From Acaudatibacter sp963835495 (lineage in GTDB: Bacteria; Pseudomonadota; Alphaproteobacteria; Caulobacterales; Caulobacteraceae): a stretch of 64,000 nt of DNA. The stretch is from positions 186,001 through 250,000 of the forward strand of contig CAWIFQ010000005.1 of assembly GCA_963835495.1 (NCBI GenBank). The letters run 5' to 3'. Shown here piece after piece: positions 27,582 to 35,757 of this stretch (positions are counted from its first letter, which is position 1; the number at the start of each line of letters is the position of its first letter). The notes under the pieces are model-generated. The model was not told the origin of the DNA and made no database searches. It was given only the letters and a program-made list of their open reading frames with translations. A program made the position numbers and the translations under genes.

Positions 27582-29558
27582 TTGGCTCTCGAGGCCTCAG
27601 CACCGGCGCCCGCGCAAGACGCGACAGCGCCCGAGGCCGTTGCGGCTCCCGTCTCCAAGCCCGGCCACAAGAGCTCCTACTGGGTGCTCGCCGTGGGCTC
27701 GCTCGGCGTGGTGTTCGGCGACATCGGCACCAGCCCGCTTTACGCCTTCCGCTCCGCCCTCTCGACCATGCAGGGCGAGGTGGTGCAGCGCCCTGACATC
27801 TACGGCATCGTCGGCCTGGCGCTGTGGGCCCTCATCATGGTGGTGACGGTCAAGTACGTGCTGTTCCTGATGCGCGCCGACAACAAGGGCGAGGGCGGCG
27901 TGCTCTCGCTGATGGCGCTGGCCCAGCGCGCGATCGGCCGGCGCACCCGCACCCTGTTCTTCCTCGGGCTGATTGGCGCCTCGCTGTTCTACGGCGACGC
28001 CGTGATCACGCCGGCGATCTCGGTGCTGTCGGCGATCGAAGGGCTGAAGACCATCCCCAGCGTGGGCCACCTGGTCACCACCGACCTGGTGGTGATGATC
28101 AGCATCGCGATCCTGATCGGCCTGTTCTTCGTCCAGGCCCGCGGCACCGCCCGGGTCGGCGCGATCTTCGGGCCGGTGATGCTGCTGTGGTTCGTCTGCA
28201 TGGCGGCGCTGGGGGCGATGCACATCCTCGACGACCCGCGGGTGCTGTTCGCGATCAACCCGTTCTACGGCGCCGAGTTTCTGGCGCACCACGGTTTCGT
28301 CGGCTTCCTGGTGCTGGGCTCGGTGTTCCTGACCGTGACCGGCGCGGAGGCGCTCTACGCCGACATGGGCCACTTCGGCCGCTGGCCGATCCAGTCGGCC
28401 TGGCTGTTCCTCTCGCTGCCCTGCCTGGCGATCAACTATCTCGGCCAGGGCGCGATGGCGCTGAAGGCGCTCAAGATCGCCACGGCGCACGGGCGGCCGA
28501 TGCCCGACCTGAACTGGTTCTTCATCATGGCTCCGGCGGAGCTGCGAGCCCCGCTGGTGATCCTCGCGACGGTGGCCACCATCATCGCCTCGCAGGCGGT
28601 GATCACCGGGGCGTTCTCGCTGAGCCAGCAGGCGATCCAGCTGGGACTGCTGCCGCGCATGGACGTGCGGCGCACCTCCGAGACCCAGACCGGGCAGATC
28701 TTCCTGCCGCAGATCAACAACATGCTGCTGGTCGGCGTGCTGCTGCTGGTGGTGATGTTCCAGACCTCCGACAGCCTCTCGCACGCCTACGGCCTGGCGG
28801 TGACCGGCACCATGCTGGTGACGACCTCGCTGGCCTACATCGTGGTGCGGCGGATGTGGAAGTGGGGCCCGCTGCGCACCGCCGCGCTGATCGGGCCGCT
28901 GGTGGCGATGGACCTGACCTTCCTGGCCGCCAACGCGCTGAAGTTCCTCTCCGGCGGCTGGGTGCCGGTGCTGATCGGCCTTTCTCTGGCGGCGGTGATG
29001 ATCACCTGGAACCGCGGCACCCACCTGCTGGTCGACAAGACCCGGCGCGACAGCGTGCCGATGAAGGACCTGGCCGAGATCCTGCGCAACCGCGCCCCGC
29101 ACCGCGTCGCCGGCACCGCGATCTTCCTCACCGCCGACCCCGACGTCGCGCCGGTCGCGCTGATGCACAACCTCAAGCACAACAAGGTGCTGCACGAGAA
29201 GAACGTGATCCTGACGGTCGCCACCGCCGAGACGCCGCGGGTCAAGGACGAGGACCGGCTGAAGATCGAGCCGGTCAGCGCCGATTTCACCAAGGTGACC
29301 ATCACCTACGGCTTCATGGAAAACCCCAACCTGCCCAAGGCCCTGGCGCTGTGCCGCAAGCAGGGGCTGAAGTTCGACATCATGGCCACCAGCTTCTTCC
29401 TCGGCCGCCGCTCGGTGGTGCCGGCGGCGCAGAGCGGCATGCCGCTGTGGCAGGACAAGCTGTTCATCTTCCTGACCAAGAACGCCACCAATCCCACCGA
29501 CTTCTTCTCGATCCCCCCCGGCCGGGTGGTGGAGCTGGGGACGCAGGTCACGGTGTAG
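27582..29558 (+). CDS. kup: Low-affinity potassium uptake protein Kup
   Basis: The 658-residue protein has about twelve membrane helices and the Kup/HAK signature GVVFGDIGTSPLYAF near residue 40. A cytosolic C-terminal domain follows (IFLTADPDVAPVALMHNLKHNKVLHEKN, VVELGTQVTV). It imports K+ with protons across the inner membrane. The start is a TTG, chosen because GGAGGA lies seven bases upstream and no ATG fits. It stands alone, followed by a hairpin repeat. Confidence 0.95.
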   Translation: MALEASAPAPAQDATAPEAVAAPVSKPGHKSSYWVLAVGSLGVVFGDIGTSPLYAFRSALSTMQGEVVQRPDIYGIVGLALWALIMVVTVKYVLFLMRADNKGEGGVLSLMALAQRAIGRRTRTLFFLGLIGASLFYGDAVITPAISVLSAIEGLKTIPSVGHLVTTDLVVMISIAILIGLFFVQARGTARVGAIFGPVMLLWFVCMAALGAMHILDDPRVLFAINPFYGAEFLAHHGFVGFLVLGSVFLTVTGAEALYADMGHFGRWPIQSAWLFLSLPCLAINYLGQGAMALKALKIATAHGRPMPDLNWFFIMAPAELRAPLVILATVATIIASQAVITGAFSLSQQAIQLGLLPRMDVRRTSETQTGQIFLPQINNMLLVGVLLLVVMFQTSDSLSHAYGLAVTGTMLVTTSLAYIVVRRMWKWGPLRTAALIGPLVAMDLTFLAANALKFLSGGWVPVLIGLSLAAVMITWNRGTHLLVDKTRRDSVPMKDLAEILRNRAPHRVAGTAIFLTADPDVAPVALMHNLKHNKVLHEKNVILTVATAETPRVKDEDRLKIEPVSADFTKVTITYGFMENPNLPKALALCRKQGLKFDIMATSFFLGRRSVVPAAQSGMPLWQDKLFIFLTKNATNPTDFFSIPPGRVVELGTQVTV

Positions 29559-29738
29559 GGCGGCGCTGCGCCCCCTCCACCACCGCGCTGCGCGCGGCGG
29601 TCCCCCTCCCCGTTCCGCTTCGCTGCACGGTGGAGGAGCAGGATGAACGCTCCTCCCATGCGAGCCCGAAGGGCGATGCGGGGGAGGTGGCGCGGCGCGC
29701 GAAGCGCGACGTGACGGAGGGGGCGCAACACCGCCCTT
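29559..29738. repeat. Intergenic repeat, same family as 16,672-16,869
   Basis: The kup-argG gap holds GCGCCCCCTCC, TTCCGCTTCGCTGCACGGTGGAGGAG, GCGGGGGAGGTGGCGCGGCGCG and GACGGAGGGGGCGC. These words also build the element at 16,672. Mirrored ends let it fold into a long stem. No gene is present. Its place just after kup suits a terminator or mRNA 3' stabiliser. Confidence 0.6.
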
Positions 29739-29792
29739 GAACTTCCGTCATCAACCGCCTTTAAGGCGCGCCTCTTACGAAGGGACTGCGCC

Positions 29793-31025
29793 ATGGCCGA
29801 CCTGCCGCCGCCGAAGAAAGTCGTGCTCGCCTACTCCGGCGGGCTGGACACCTCGATCATCCTGAAGTGGCTGCAGACCGAGTACGGCTGCGAGGTGGTG
29901 ACCTTCACCGCCGACCTCGGCCAGGGCGAGGAACTGGGGCCGGCGCGGGAGAAGGCGCTGATGGCCGGCGTCAAGCCGGAGAACATCTACATCGTCGACC
30001 TGCGCGAGGAGTTCGTGCGCGACTACGTGTTCCCGATGTTCCGCGCCAACACGGTCTACGAGGGCCAGTATCTGCTCGGCACCTCGATCGCCCGTCCGCT
30101 GATCGCCAAGACCCAGATCGACATCGCCCGCAAGGTGGGCGCCGACGCGGTCAGCCACGGCTCGACCGGCAAGGGCAACGACCAGGTCCGCTACGAGGTG
30201 GCCTACTACGCGCTGGAGCCGGACATCCGGGTGATCGCCCCCTGGCGCGCGGACAACTTCTTCAAGAGCCGCGAGGCGATGCTGGAGTACGCCGAGCAGC
30301 ACCAGATCCCGATCGCCAAGGACAAGCGCGGCGAGGCGCCCTTTAGCGTCGACGCCAACCTGCTGCACTCGTCGTCGGAGGGGAAGGTGCTGGAGGACCC
30401 CGCGGTCGAGGCGCCCGAGTTCGTCTACCAGCGCACGATCGCCCCCGAGGATGCGCCGGATAAGGCGCAGGTGTTCACGCTGGCGTTCGAGAAGGGCGAT
30501 CCGGTGGCGATCGACGGGGTGCGGCTGTCGCCCGCGGCCCTGCTGACCAGGCTCAACGAACTCGGCCATGCCAACGGCGTCGGCCGGCTCGACCTGGTGG
30601 AGAACCGCTTCGTCGGCATGAAGTCGCGCGGGGTCTACGAGACGCCAGGCGGGACCATCCTGCTGGCGGCGCACCGGGGCATCGAGTCGATCACCCTCGA
30701 CCGCGGCGCCATGCACCTGAAGGACGAGCTGATGCCCCGCTATGCGGAGCTGATCTACAACGGCTTCTGGTTCACGCCGGAGCGCGAGATGCTGCAGGCG
30801 GCGATCGACCACTCGCAGGCCAAGGTCACCGGCGAGGTGCGGGTGAAGCTCTACAAGGGCAATGTCGCGATCGTCGGCCGCGAGAGCCCCTACTCGCTCT
30901 ACGACCAGGACCTGGTCACCTTCGAGGAAGGCAAGGTCGCCTACGACCACCGCGACGCGTCGGGCTTCATCAAGCTCAACGCCCTGCGCCTGGCGGTGAA
31001 GGCAAGGCGCGACCGCCGGGGCTAG
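29793..31025 (+). CDS. argG: Argininosuccinate synthase
   Basis: The 410-residue enzyme has the ATP pyrophosphatase loop VLAYSGGLDTSIILKWL at the start, then the substrate segments AVSHGSTGKGNDQVRYE and SVDANLLHSSSEGKVLEDP. It joins citrulline and aspartate with ATP to argininosuccinate in arginine synthesis. Length and order match the bacterial family. GAAGGGAC precedes the ATG. It overlaps by four bases the 3' end of the convergent KTSC gene. Confidence 0.97.
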   Translation: MADLPPPKKVVLAYSGGLDTSIILKWLQTEYGCEVVTFTADLGQGEELGPAREKALMAGVKPENIYIVDLREEFVRDYVFPMFRANTVYEGQYLLGTSIARPLIAKTQIDIARKVGADAVSHGSTGKGNDQVRYEVAYYALEPDIRVIAPWRADNFFKSREAMLEYAEQHQIPIAKDKRGEAPFSVDANLLHSSSEGKVLEDPAVEAPEFVYQRTIAPEDAPDKAQVFTLAFEKGDPVAIDGVRLSPAALLTRLNELGHANGVGRLDLVENRFVGMKSRGVYETPGGTILLAAHRGIESITLDRGAMHLKDELMPRYAELIYNGFWFTPEREMLQAAIDHSQAKVTGEVRVKLYKGNVAIVGRESPYSLYDQDLVTFEEGKVAYDHRDASGFIKLNALRLAVKARRDRRG

Positions 31026-31228
31026 GCCACCTTGTTGTAGGGATACCGGCCGCTGATCTCGGCCGCGAAGAAGAGACCCTTGGAGTCGGCGTCGACGAAC
31101 GAGCGGTGCACCTCGCCCGGCACGCCGACGTAAGCGTATTCGTCGCCGTCGATAAAGCGGACCAGCAGCCGCTGGCGCGCTTCGTCGTACCGGATCGCGC
31201 GGATGGGCGTGGAGTCGGGGTTTTCCAT
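31022..31228 (-). CDS. KTSC domain protein
   Basis: The 68-residue protein is a single KTSC domain: I-R-A-I-R-Y-D, L-V-R-F-I-D-G-D-E-Y-A-Y-V-G-V-P, then the S-K-G-L-F-F...Y-P-Y-N stretch. The domain also occurs fused to lysyl-tRNA synthetases and nucleases and may bind nucleic acid; its role alone is unknown. It is divergent from the di-iron paralogue pair and overlaps argG tail to tail. Confidence 0.85.
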   Translation of the reverse strand: MENPDSTPIRAIRYDEARQRLLVRFIDGDEYAYVGVPGEVHRSFVDADSKGLFFAAEISGRYPYNKVA

Positions 31229-31352
31229 CGGCTCGGTAACGTGCGGGGGCGCAACTCGTTTCCGGCGCTAAGTCTTCAGCCGTTGACATACGGGAACCGG
31301 CGGACGGACACTGCCGGGAAGATCGAGCGCACTACGATCCGGAGACGACGCC

Positions 31353-32486
31353 ATGGCCGACGGGAACATTACCAAGGACGCGATGTACGGCGCGGTGCCG
31401 CCGGACGACTTCGAGTCGATGCTGCAGCTCGACCGCTACGGCCAGCGTTCGGACGCGTTCGACAAGATCATCGCGGCCACCCACGACCACTTCTGGGACC
31501 CGCTCGACAAGCGCTACATCGACTTCGACACGCCGTTCGACATGGAAAATGTCGCGATGACGCCGGTCGAGAACAACCCGTTCTTCAAGCTGCCCTATGT
31601 GGCCGAGACCCTGACCGATCCGAAGGAGCAGATCCGCTTCATCAACCGCGGGCAGCTGGCCAACTTCTCGTCGATCCTGCACGGCGAGCAGGGCGCGCTG
31701 AACCTGTCGGCCAGTCTCTGCCACGTGCTCTACGACCAAGGCGCGCAGGAGTACGCCGCCAACCAGACCCGCGAAGAAGCCCGCCACGTCACCGCCTTCG
31801 CCAAGTACATCAAGGTGCGCTGGGGCCGGCCGGGTCCCTGCGGCGCGGCGCTGCAGAAGCTGCTGGTCGACATCATCGAGGCGCCGGAGGTCTACAAGAA
31901 GATCATCGGCATGCAGATGCTGGTCGAGGGCCTCGCCATGGGCGCCTTCTCCAACGGCTATCGCAACAACCGCGACCCGCTGGCGCGCAAACTGTTCCAG
32001 CTGGTGATGACCGACGAGGCGTTCCACCACAAGTTCGGGAAGATCTGGGCCGACAAGACCGTGCCGCAGCTCTCGCAAGCCGAGCGCAACATCGTCGAGG
32101 ACTGGGCCGCCCACTGCGCCCAGAGCCTGCTGTTCGACCGCGGCTCGCCCGACCAGAACGCGGCGATGTTCCAGGACTTCGGGCTCGATCCGCAGCGGGT
32201 GATCGAGGACATCGTCAAGCGCAGGGCCGAGCGCGACCCAACCCGCCGCTTCAAGGGCGAGACCAACATCTTCCGGGTACTGATCAAGACGCTGTTCAAC
32301 GCCGGCCTGATCACCGAGCGTACGCGCGGTTTCTACGCCATGTACGTCGACATGGACGAGGTGCAGGCCGAAGGCTCGCACATGCCCGGCGACGACATCG
32401 CCGAAGAGGGCATCCGCTATCTGCAGACGATCAACTTCAAGGAAAGCGCCGCCCGCGGCGCCGCGCAGCTGGTGGCGGCGGAGTAG
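31353..32486 (+). CDS. Ferritin-like di-iron protein, paralogue 1 (unknown function)
   Basis: The 377-residue protein shows four helix motifs with the ligands of a carboxylate-bridged di-iron centre: E112 (HGEQGAL), E142 and H145 (REEARHV), E192 (VEGLAMG), and E222 and H225 (DEAFHHKFG). The spacing follows the E, E-x-x-H, E, E-x-x-H pattern of R2-like and ferritin-like oxidases. It lacks signal peptide and membrane helix. A near-twin gene lies 269 bases downstream. A TTGACA word sits at 31,283, a possible -35. The substrate is unknown; I place it only as ferritin-like superfamily. Confidence 0.75.
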   Translation: MADGNITKDAMYGAVPPDDFESMLQLDRYGQRSDAFDKIIAATHDHFWDPLDKRYIDFDTPFDMENVAMTPVENNPFFKLPYVAETLTDPKEQIRFINRGQLANFSSILHGEQGALNLSASLCHVLYDQGAQEYAANQTREEARHVTAFAKYIKVRWGRPGPCGAALQKLLVDIIEAPEVYKKIIGMQMLVEGLAMGAFSNGYRNNRDPLARKLFQLVMTDEAFHHKFGKIWADKTVPQLSQAERNIVEDWAAHCAQSLLFDRGSPDQNAAMFQDFGLDPQRVIEDIVKRRAERDPTRRFKGETNIFRVLIKTLFNAGLITERTRGFYAMYVDMDEVQAEGSHMPGDDIAEEGIRYLQTINFKESAARGAAQLVAAE

Positions 32487-32490
32487 GTTC

Positions 32491-32644
32491 TCTTCCCCCG
32501 GAAGGGGGGAAGTGTCCGCGAAGCGGACGAAGGGGCCCTCCGCCCTCTCCTCTCAGTTCTATCCCGACGCGGCGACGAAGCGGCGGCGGATGGCCCCTGC
32601 GTCGCCCTTTGGGCGACGCTTCCCCCCTTCCGGGGGAAGAGAGG
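32491..32644. repeat. Intergenic inverted element with TCTTCCCCCGGAAGGGGGGA ends
   Basis: TCTTCCCCCGGAAGGGGGGA at the left returns inverted as TTCCCCCCTTCCGGGGGAAGA at the right. Small inner hairpins lie between them (GTCCGCGAAGCGGAC, GTCGCCCTTTGGGCGAC). It separates the two di-iron paralogues and could attenuate transcription between them. No open frame here is credible. Confidence 0.65.
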
Positions 32645-32755
32645 ATTGTGTGTTCGCGCCTTAACTGAAAATTCGTGACGCCCCCGTCATTTTCCTTGAC
32701 GACGCCGCGCGCCGGCGGCATGGTCTAAACACTGCTCACATCCGGGAGAACCGCC

Positions 32756-33883
32756 GTGGCCGACGGGAATATCACCAAGGACGAAGTTTATCGCGCCGTG
32801 GCGCCGGACGACTTCGAGTCGATGCTCGAACTCGACCGCTACAACAATCGCTCGCCGGCGTTCGACAAGATCATCGCGGCCACGCACGACCACTTCTGGG
32901 ATCCGCTGTCGAAGGACTACATCGACTTCGACGAGCCGTTCGACATGGAGAACGAGGCGCTGCTGCCCGAGGACATGATCGCGGTGCTGCAGACCAACTA
33001 CGGCAAGGAAATGCTGGCCGATCCGAAGACCCGGATCCGCTTCATCAACCAGCAGACCCTGCGCTCGTTCTCCTCGATCCTGCACGGCGAGCAGGGTGCG
33101 CTGAACCTGTCGGCGAGCCTCTGCCACGTGCTCTACGACCAAGGCGCGCAGGAATACGCCGCCAATCAGACCCGCGAAGAGGCCCGCCACGTCACGGCCT
33201 TCGCCAAGTACATCAAGGCCCGCTGGGGCCGCCCGGTGGCCTGCAGCCCGGTGCTGCAGAACCTGCTGGTCGAGATCATCGGCTCGCCCGAGGTCTACAA
33301 GAAGATCATCGGCATGCAGATGCTGGTCGAGGGCCTCGCCATGGGCGCCTTCGCGACCTTCTACCAGAAGCTCAACGACCCGCTCGGCCGCAAGCTGATG
33401 CAGTTGGTGATGACCGACGAGGCCTTCCACCACAAGTTCGGGAAGATCTGGGCCGACCGCACCATTCCGAAGCTGACCGAGGAAGAGCACATCATCATCG
33501 AGGACTGGGCGGCGCACTGCTTCCAGACCCTGCTCTTCAACCTCGTGGCGCCCTCCGAGCAGCGCGACCTGTTCGAGGAATTCGGCATGGACCCCGACCG
33601 GGTGATCCAGGAGTTCGCGGAAATCGCCACCGACGAGAACCGGCGCGAGGACATGAAGGAAGCGACCAACATCTTCCGGGTGTTGATCAAGACCCTGCTC
33701 AACGCCGGCATCATCACCGACCGCACCCGCGCCTTCTACGGCATGTACGTCGACATGGACGAGCTGAAGAACGAGGGCGACCGCATGGTCGGCGACGATA
33801 TCGCCGAGGAAGGCATCGTCTATCTGAAGGCGATCAACTTCCGCGACCGGGCCCCCGCCCTGCGGCTTGCCGCCGCGGAGTAA
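32756..33883 (+). CDS. Ferritin-like di-iron protein, paralogue 2 (unknown function)
   Basis: The 375-residue protein aligns without gaps to paralogue 1 through at least residue 200, with identical ligand positions E112, E142, H145, E192, E222 and H225. Long stretches (SSILHGEQGALNLSASLCHV, YKKIIGMQMLVEGLAMGAF) are the same. Differences concentrate in residues 66-105 and in the C-terminal third, which probably shape the pocket. It starts at GTG after CGGGAG. The pair may form a heteromer or serve two substrates. A strong hairpin follows at 33,921. Confidence 0.75.
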   Translation: MADGNITKDEVYRAVAPDDFESMLELDRYNNRSPAFDKIIAATHDHFWDPLSKDYIDFDEPFDMENEALLPEDMIAVLQTNYGKEMLADPKTRIRFINQQTLRSFSSILHGEQGALNLSASLCHVLYDQGAQEYAANQTREEARHVTAFAKYIKARWGRPVACSPVLQNLLVEIIGSPEVYKKIIGMQMLVEGLAMGAFATFYQKLNDPLGRKLMQLVMTDEAFHHKFGKIWADRTIPKLTEEEHIIIEDWAAHCFQTLLFNLVAPSEQRDLFEEFGMDPDRVIQEFAEIATDENRREDMKEATNIFRVLIKTLLNAGIITDRTRAFYGMYVDMDELKNEGDRMVGDDIAEEGIVYLKAINFRDRAPALRLAAAE

Positions 33884-33920
33884 GGCTTAGTTCTCATTTC
33901 TGTCGTGATCTGATCTTAGA

Positions 33921-33944
33921 GGCGCCCCTGTCACAAGGGGCGCC
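33921..33944. terminator. Perfect hairpin after the di-iron gene pair
   Basis: GGCGCCCCT pairs with AGGGGCGCC around a six-base loop (GTCACA), a nine-base perfect GC stem 38 bases after the stop of paralogue 2. There is no U-run behind it, so it would be a non-canonical terminator or a stability stem. Confidence 0.5.
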
Positions 33945-33989
33945 GAAGGTCTTGCCCGCCGCGCGGTTTGCGGCGAAAGTTCGCGAAGG

Positions 33990-34547
33990 ATGAGAATGCA
34001 GCTGAAATCGGCCGCCCAGTCTCTGGTCGCTCTGGTCGCGCTCCTAGGCCTCGGCGGCCCCGCGCTTGCCGCGGCGCCTCAGCCCGCCAAGCCCGTGCCA
34101 GTGAACCTCTATTCCGGCCGCTGGTACGAGATCGCCCGCACCTCCAACAAGATGCAGGCCGACTGCCAGGCCTCGACCACCGATTTCTCCGGCTGGCGGA
34201 GCGGCGCCTTTTCGGCCGTACAGACCTGCCACAAGGGCGCGCCCAGCGGCCCGAAGCAGACCATCAGCGTGCAGGGCCACGTGCTGCCGTCCAGCGGCAA
34301 CGCCAAGATGCAGCTCGGCATGCTGGGCGGGCTGATCTCGCGCGAGTACTGGATTCTCGACCACGCCGACGACAACAACTGGCTGATCATGGCCACGTCG
34401 GACGGTCGTTACGTCTGGCTGATGTCGCGCCAGCCGGCGATCACCGCGGCGGCGCGGGCGGCGGCGCTCGGGCGCATGCAGCAGCTCGGCCTCAACCTCA
34501 CGCGCCTGGCCTTCCCGCAGCAGCAGGTCGCCGACGCCCGCCGCTGA
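33990..34547 (+). CDS. Secreted lipocalin family protein
   Basis: The 185-residue protein has a signal peptide (LVALVALLGLGGPALA-AAP) and the lipocalin signature GRWYEIARTSNKMQADC. A later strand pair, REYWILDHADDNNWLIM, is the Blc-type second motif. Bacterial lipocalins bind lipids or hydrophobic molecules in the envelope. No Cys sits at the cleavage site, so it is a soluble periplasmic form, not a lipoprotein as Blc is. mmcB follows 43 bases later. Confidence 0.88.
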   Translation: MRMQLKSAAQSLVALVALLGLGGPALAAAPQPAKPVPVNLYSGRWYEIARTSNKMQADCQASTTDFSGWRSGAFSAVQTCHKGAPSGPKQTISVQGHVLPSSGNAKMQLGMLGGLISREYWILDHADDNNWLIMATSDGRYVWLMSRQPAITAAARAAALGRMQQLGLNLTRLAFPQQQVADARR

Positions 34548-34590
34548 GCGGCCCCTTGACCGGCGGAACGAAGATGGAACAGGATGCGGC

Positions 34591-35025
34591 GTGGAGACGC
34601 TGGTCCTTACCCTCTCGCGCCCCGAGACCACCGACGCGGTGACCCGCGGGGCCGGGCGGCTGATGGCCGCGCTCGGCTACGCGCCGCTGCTGGAAGTGAC
34701 GCTGCCGAACGGCCGGCGCGCCGACATCATGGCGCTGGGACCACGCGGCGAGATCGCCATCGCCGAGGTGAAGTCGGGGCTGGACGACTTCCGCACCGAC
34801 CGCAAATGGGGCGAGTACCTGCCCTACTGCGATGCCTTCTATTTCGCCGTCGCGCCGGAGTTTCCGCGCGAGATCCTGCCCGGGACGCCGGGCCTGATCG
34901 TCGCCGACGGCTTTGGCGGCGCGGTGCTGCGCGACGCCCCGCCGACGCCACTGGCCGGCTCGCGCCGCAAGGCGCTGACGATCGCCTTCGCCCGCTTGGC
35001 GGCGATGCGGGCGACGGTGGGATAG
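34591..35025 (+). CDS. mmcB: MmcB family DNA repair protein
   Basis: The 144-residue protein has RRADIMALGPRGEIAIAEVKSGLDDFRTD, a PD-(D/E)xK-type nuclease-fold core (D, then E-x-K), and a W-G-E-Y-L-P-Y-C-D-A-F-Y-F-A-V block. Both are typical of MmcB, described in Caulobacter as a DNA-damage protein working with ImuA/ImuB/DnaE2 mutagenesis. It starts with GTG. LexA control is plausible, but I see no clear LexA box in the short gap before it. Confidence 0.85.
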   Translation: METLVLTLSRPETTDAVTRGAGRLMAALGYAPLLEVTLPNGRRADIMALGPRGEIAIAEVKSGLDDFRTDRKWGEYLPYCDAFYFAVAPEFPREILPGTPGLIVADGFGGAVLRDAPPTPLAGSRRKALTIAFARLAAMRATVG

Positions 35026-35028
35026 CGG

Positions 35029-35103
35029 CGAGACGCCCCCTCCGTCAGCCCGCTACGCGGTCTGCAACCTCTCCCGCTGCGCGGGGCAGGAGATAGATAG
35101 GAG
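35029..35103. repeat. Short copy of the GACGGAGGGGGCG-type intergenic repeat
   Basis: CGCCCCCTCCGTCAGCCCGCTACGCGG and CCTCTCCCGCTGCGCGGGGCAGGAG resemble one arm of the longer elements at 16,672 and 29,559. It lies in the convergent mmcB-actR gap and may serve as terminator for both. Confidence 0.4.
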
Positions 35104-35115
35104 GTTCCGCCGACT

Positions 35116-35673
35116 CTACCGCGGCGCGCGCTTGGCCAGGATGCGCTGCAGGGTGCGGCGGTGCATGTTGAGGCGCCGCGCGGTCTCGGAGACGTTGTGG
35201 CCGCAGAGCTCGTAGACGCGCTGGATGTGTTCCCAGCGCACCCGGTCGGCGCTCATCGGGTTGTCGGGCGGCGCCGGCGACGAGCCGGCCTGGGCCAGCA
35301 GCGCCTTGGCGACGTCGTCCGCGTCGGCTGGCTTGGACAGGTAGTCGACCGCCCCGGCCTTCACCGCCGCCACGGCGGTGGCGATGTTGCCGTAGCCGGT
35401 CAGCATGACGATGCGGGCGTCGGGCCGCGCTTCGCGGAGCGCCTCGACCACCTTCAGTCCGGTGCCGTCCTCGAGCCGCATGTCCAGCACCGCGAAGGCG
35501 GGCGGGACGCTGCGGACCGCCGTCAGGGCCTCCGAAACGAACTCGCAGAGGGTGGTCTGGAAACCGCGGCTCTCGAGCGCCCGGCCGAGCCGGTTGCGAA
35601 GCGGTCCATCGTCATCGAGCAGCAGAAGGGTCTTTTCCGGTAGATCGGCGATTGCAGACTCTAGACTGCTCAT
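35116..35673 (-). CDS. actR: Redox response regulator ActR (RegA/PrrA type)
   Basis: The 185-residue protein has a receiver domain (LLLDDD acidic pocket, phosphoacceptor D64 in AVLDMRLEDG, K near SKPAD). A short linker leads to a Fis-type helix-turn-helix (VSETARRLNMHRRTLQRILAKR) that is nearly invariant in RegA/PrrA/ActR proteins. Phosphorylated by its quinone- and redox-sensing kinase, it controls respiration, carbon and nitrogen fixation genes. The kinase gene lies 84 bases upstream on the same strand. Confidence 0.93.
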   Translation of the reverse strand: MSSLESAIADLPEKTLLLLDDDGPLRNRLGRALESRGFQTTLCEFVSEALTAVRSVPPAFAVLDMRLEDGTGLKVVEALREARPDARIVMLTGYGNIATAVAAVKAGAVDYLSKPADADDVAKALLAQAGSSPAPPDNPMSADRVRWEHIQRVYELCGHNVSETARRLNMHRRTLQRILAKRAPR

Positions 35674-35757
35674 GGGCCTATCGCGCTCCCGTTTAGCGTC
35701 GCCATGCCATCAACCTTGGCGTTGCTGAGGCGGAATGTCGCACCTTTTGATGGCAAT

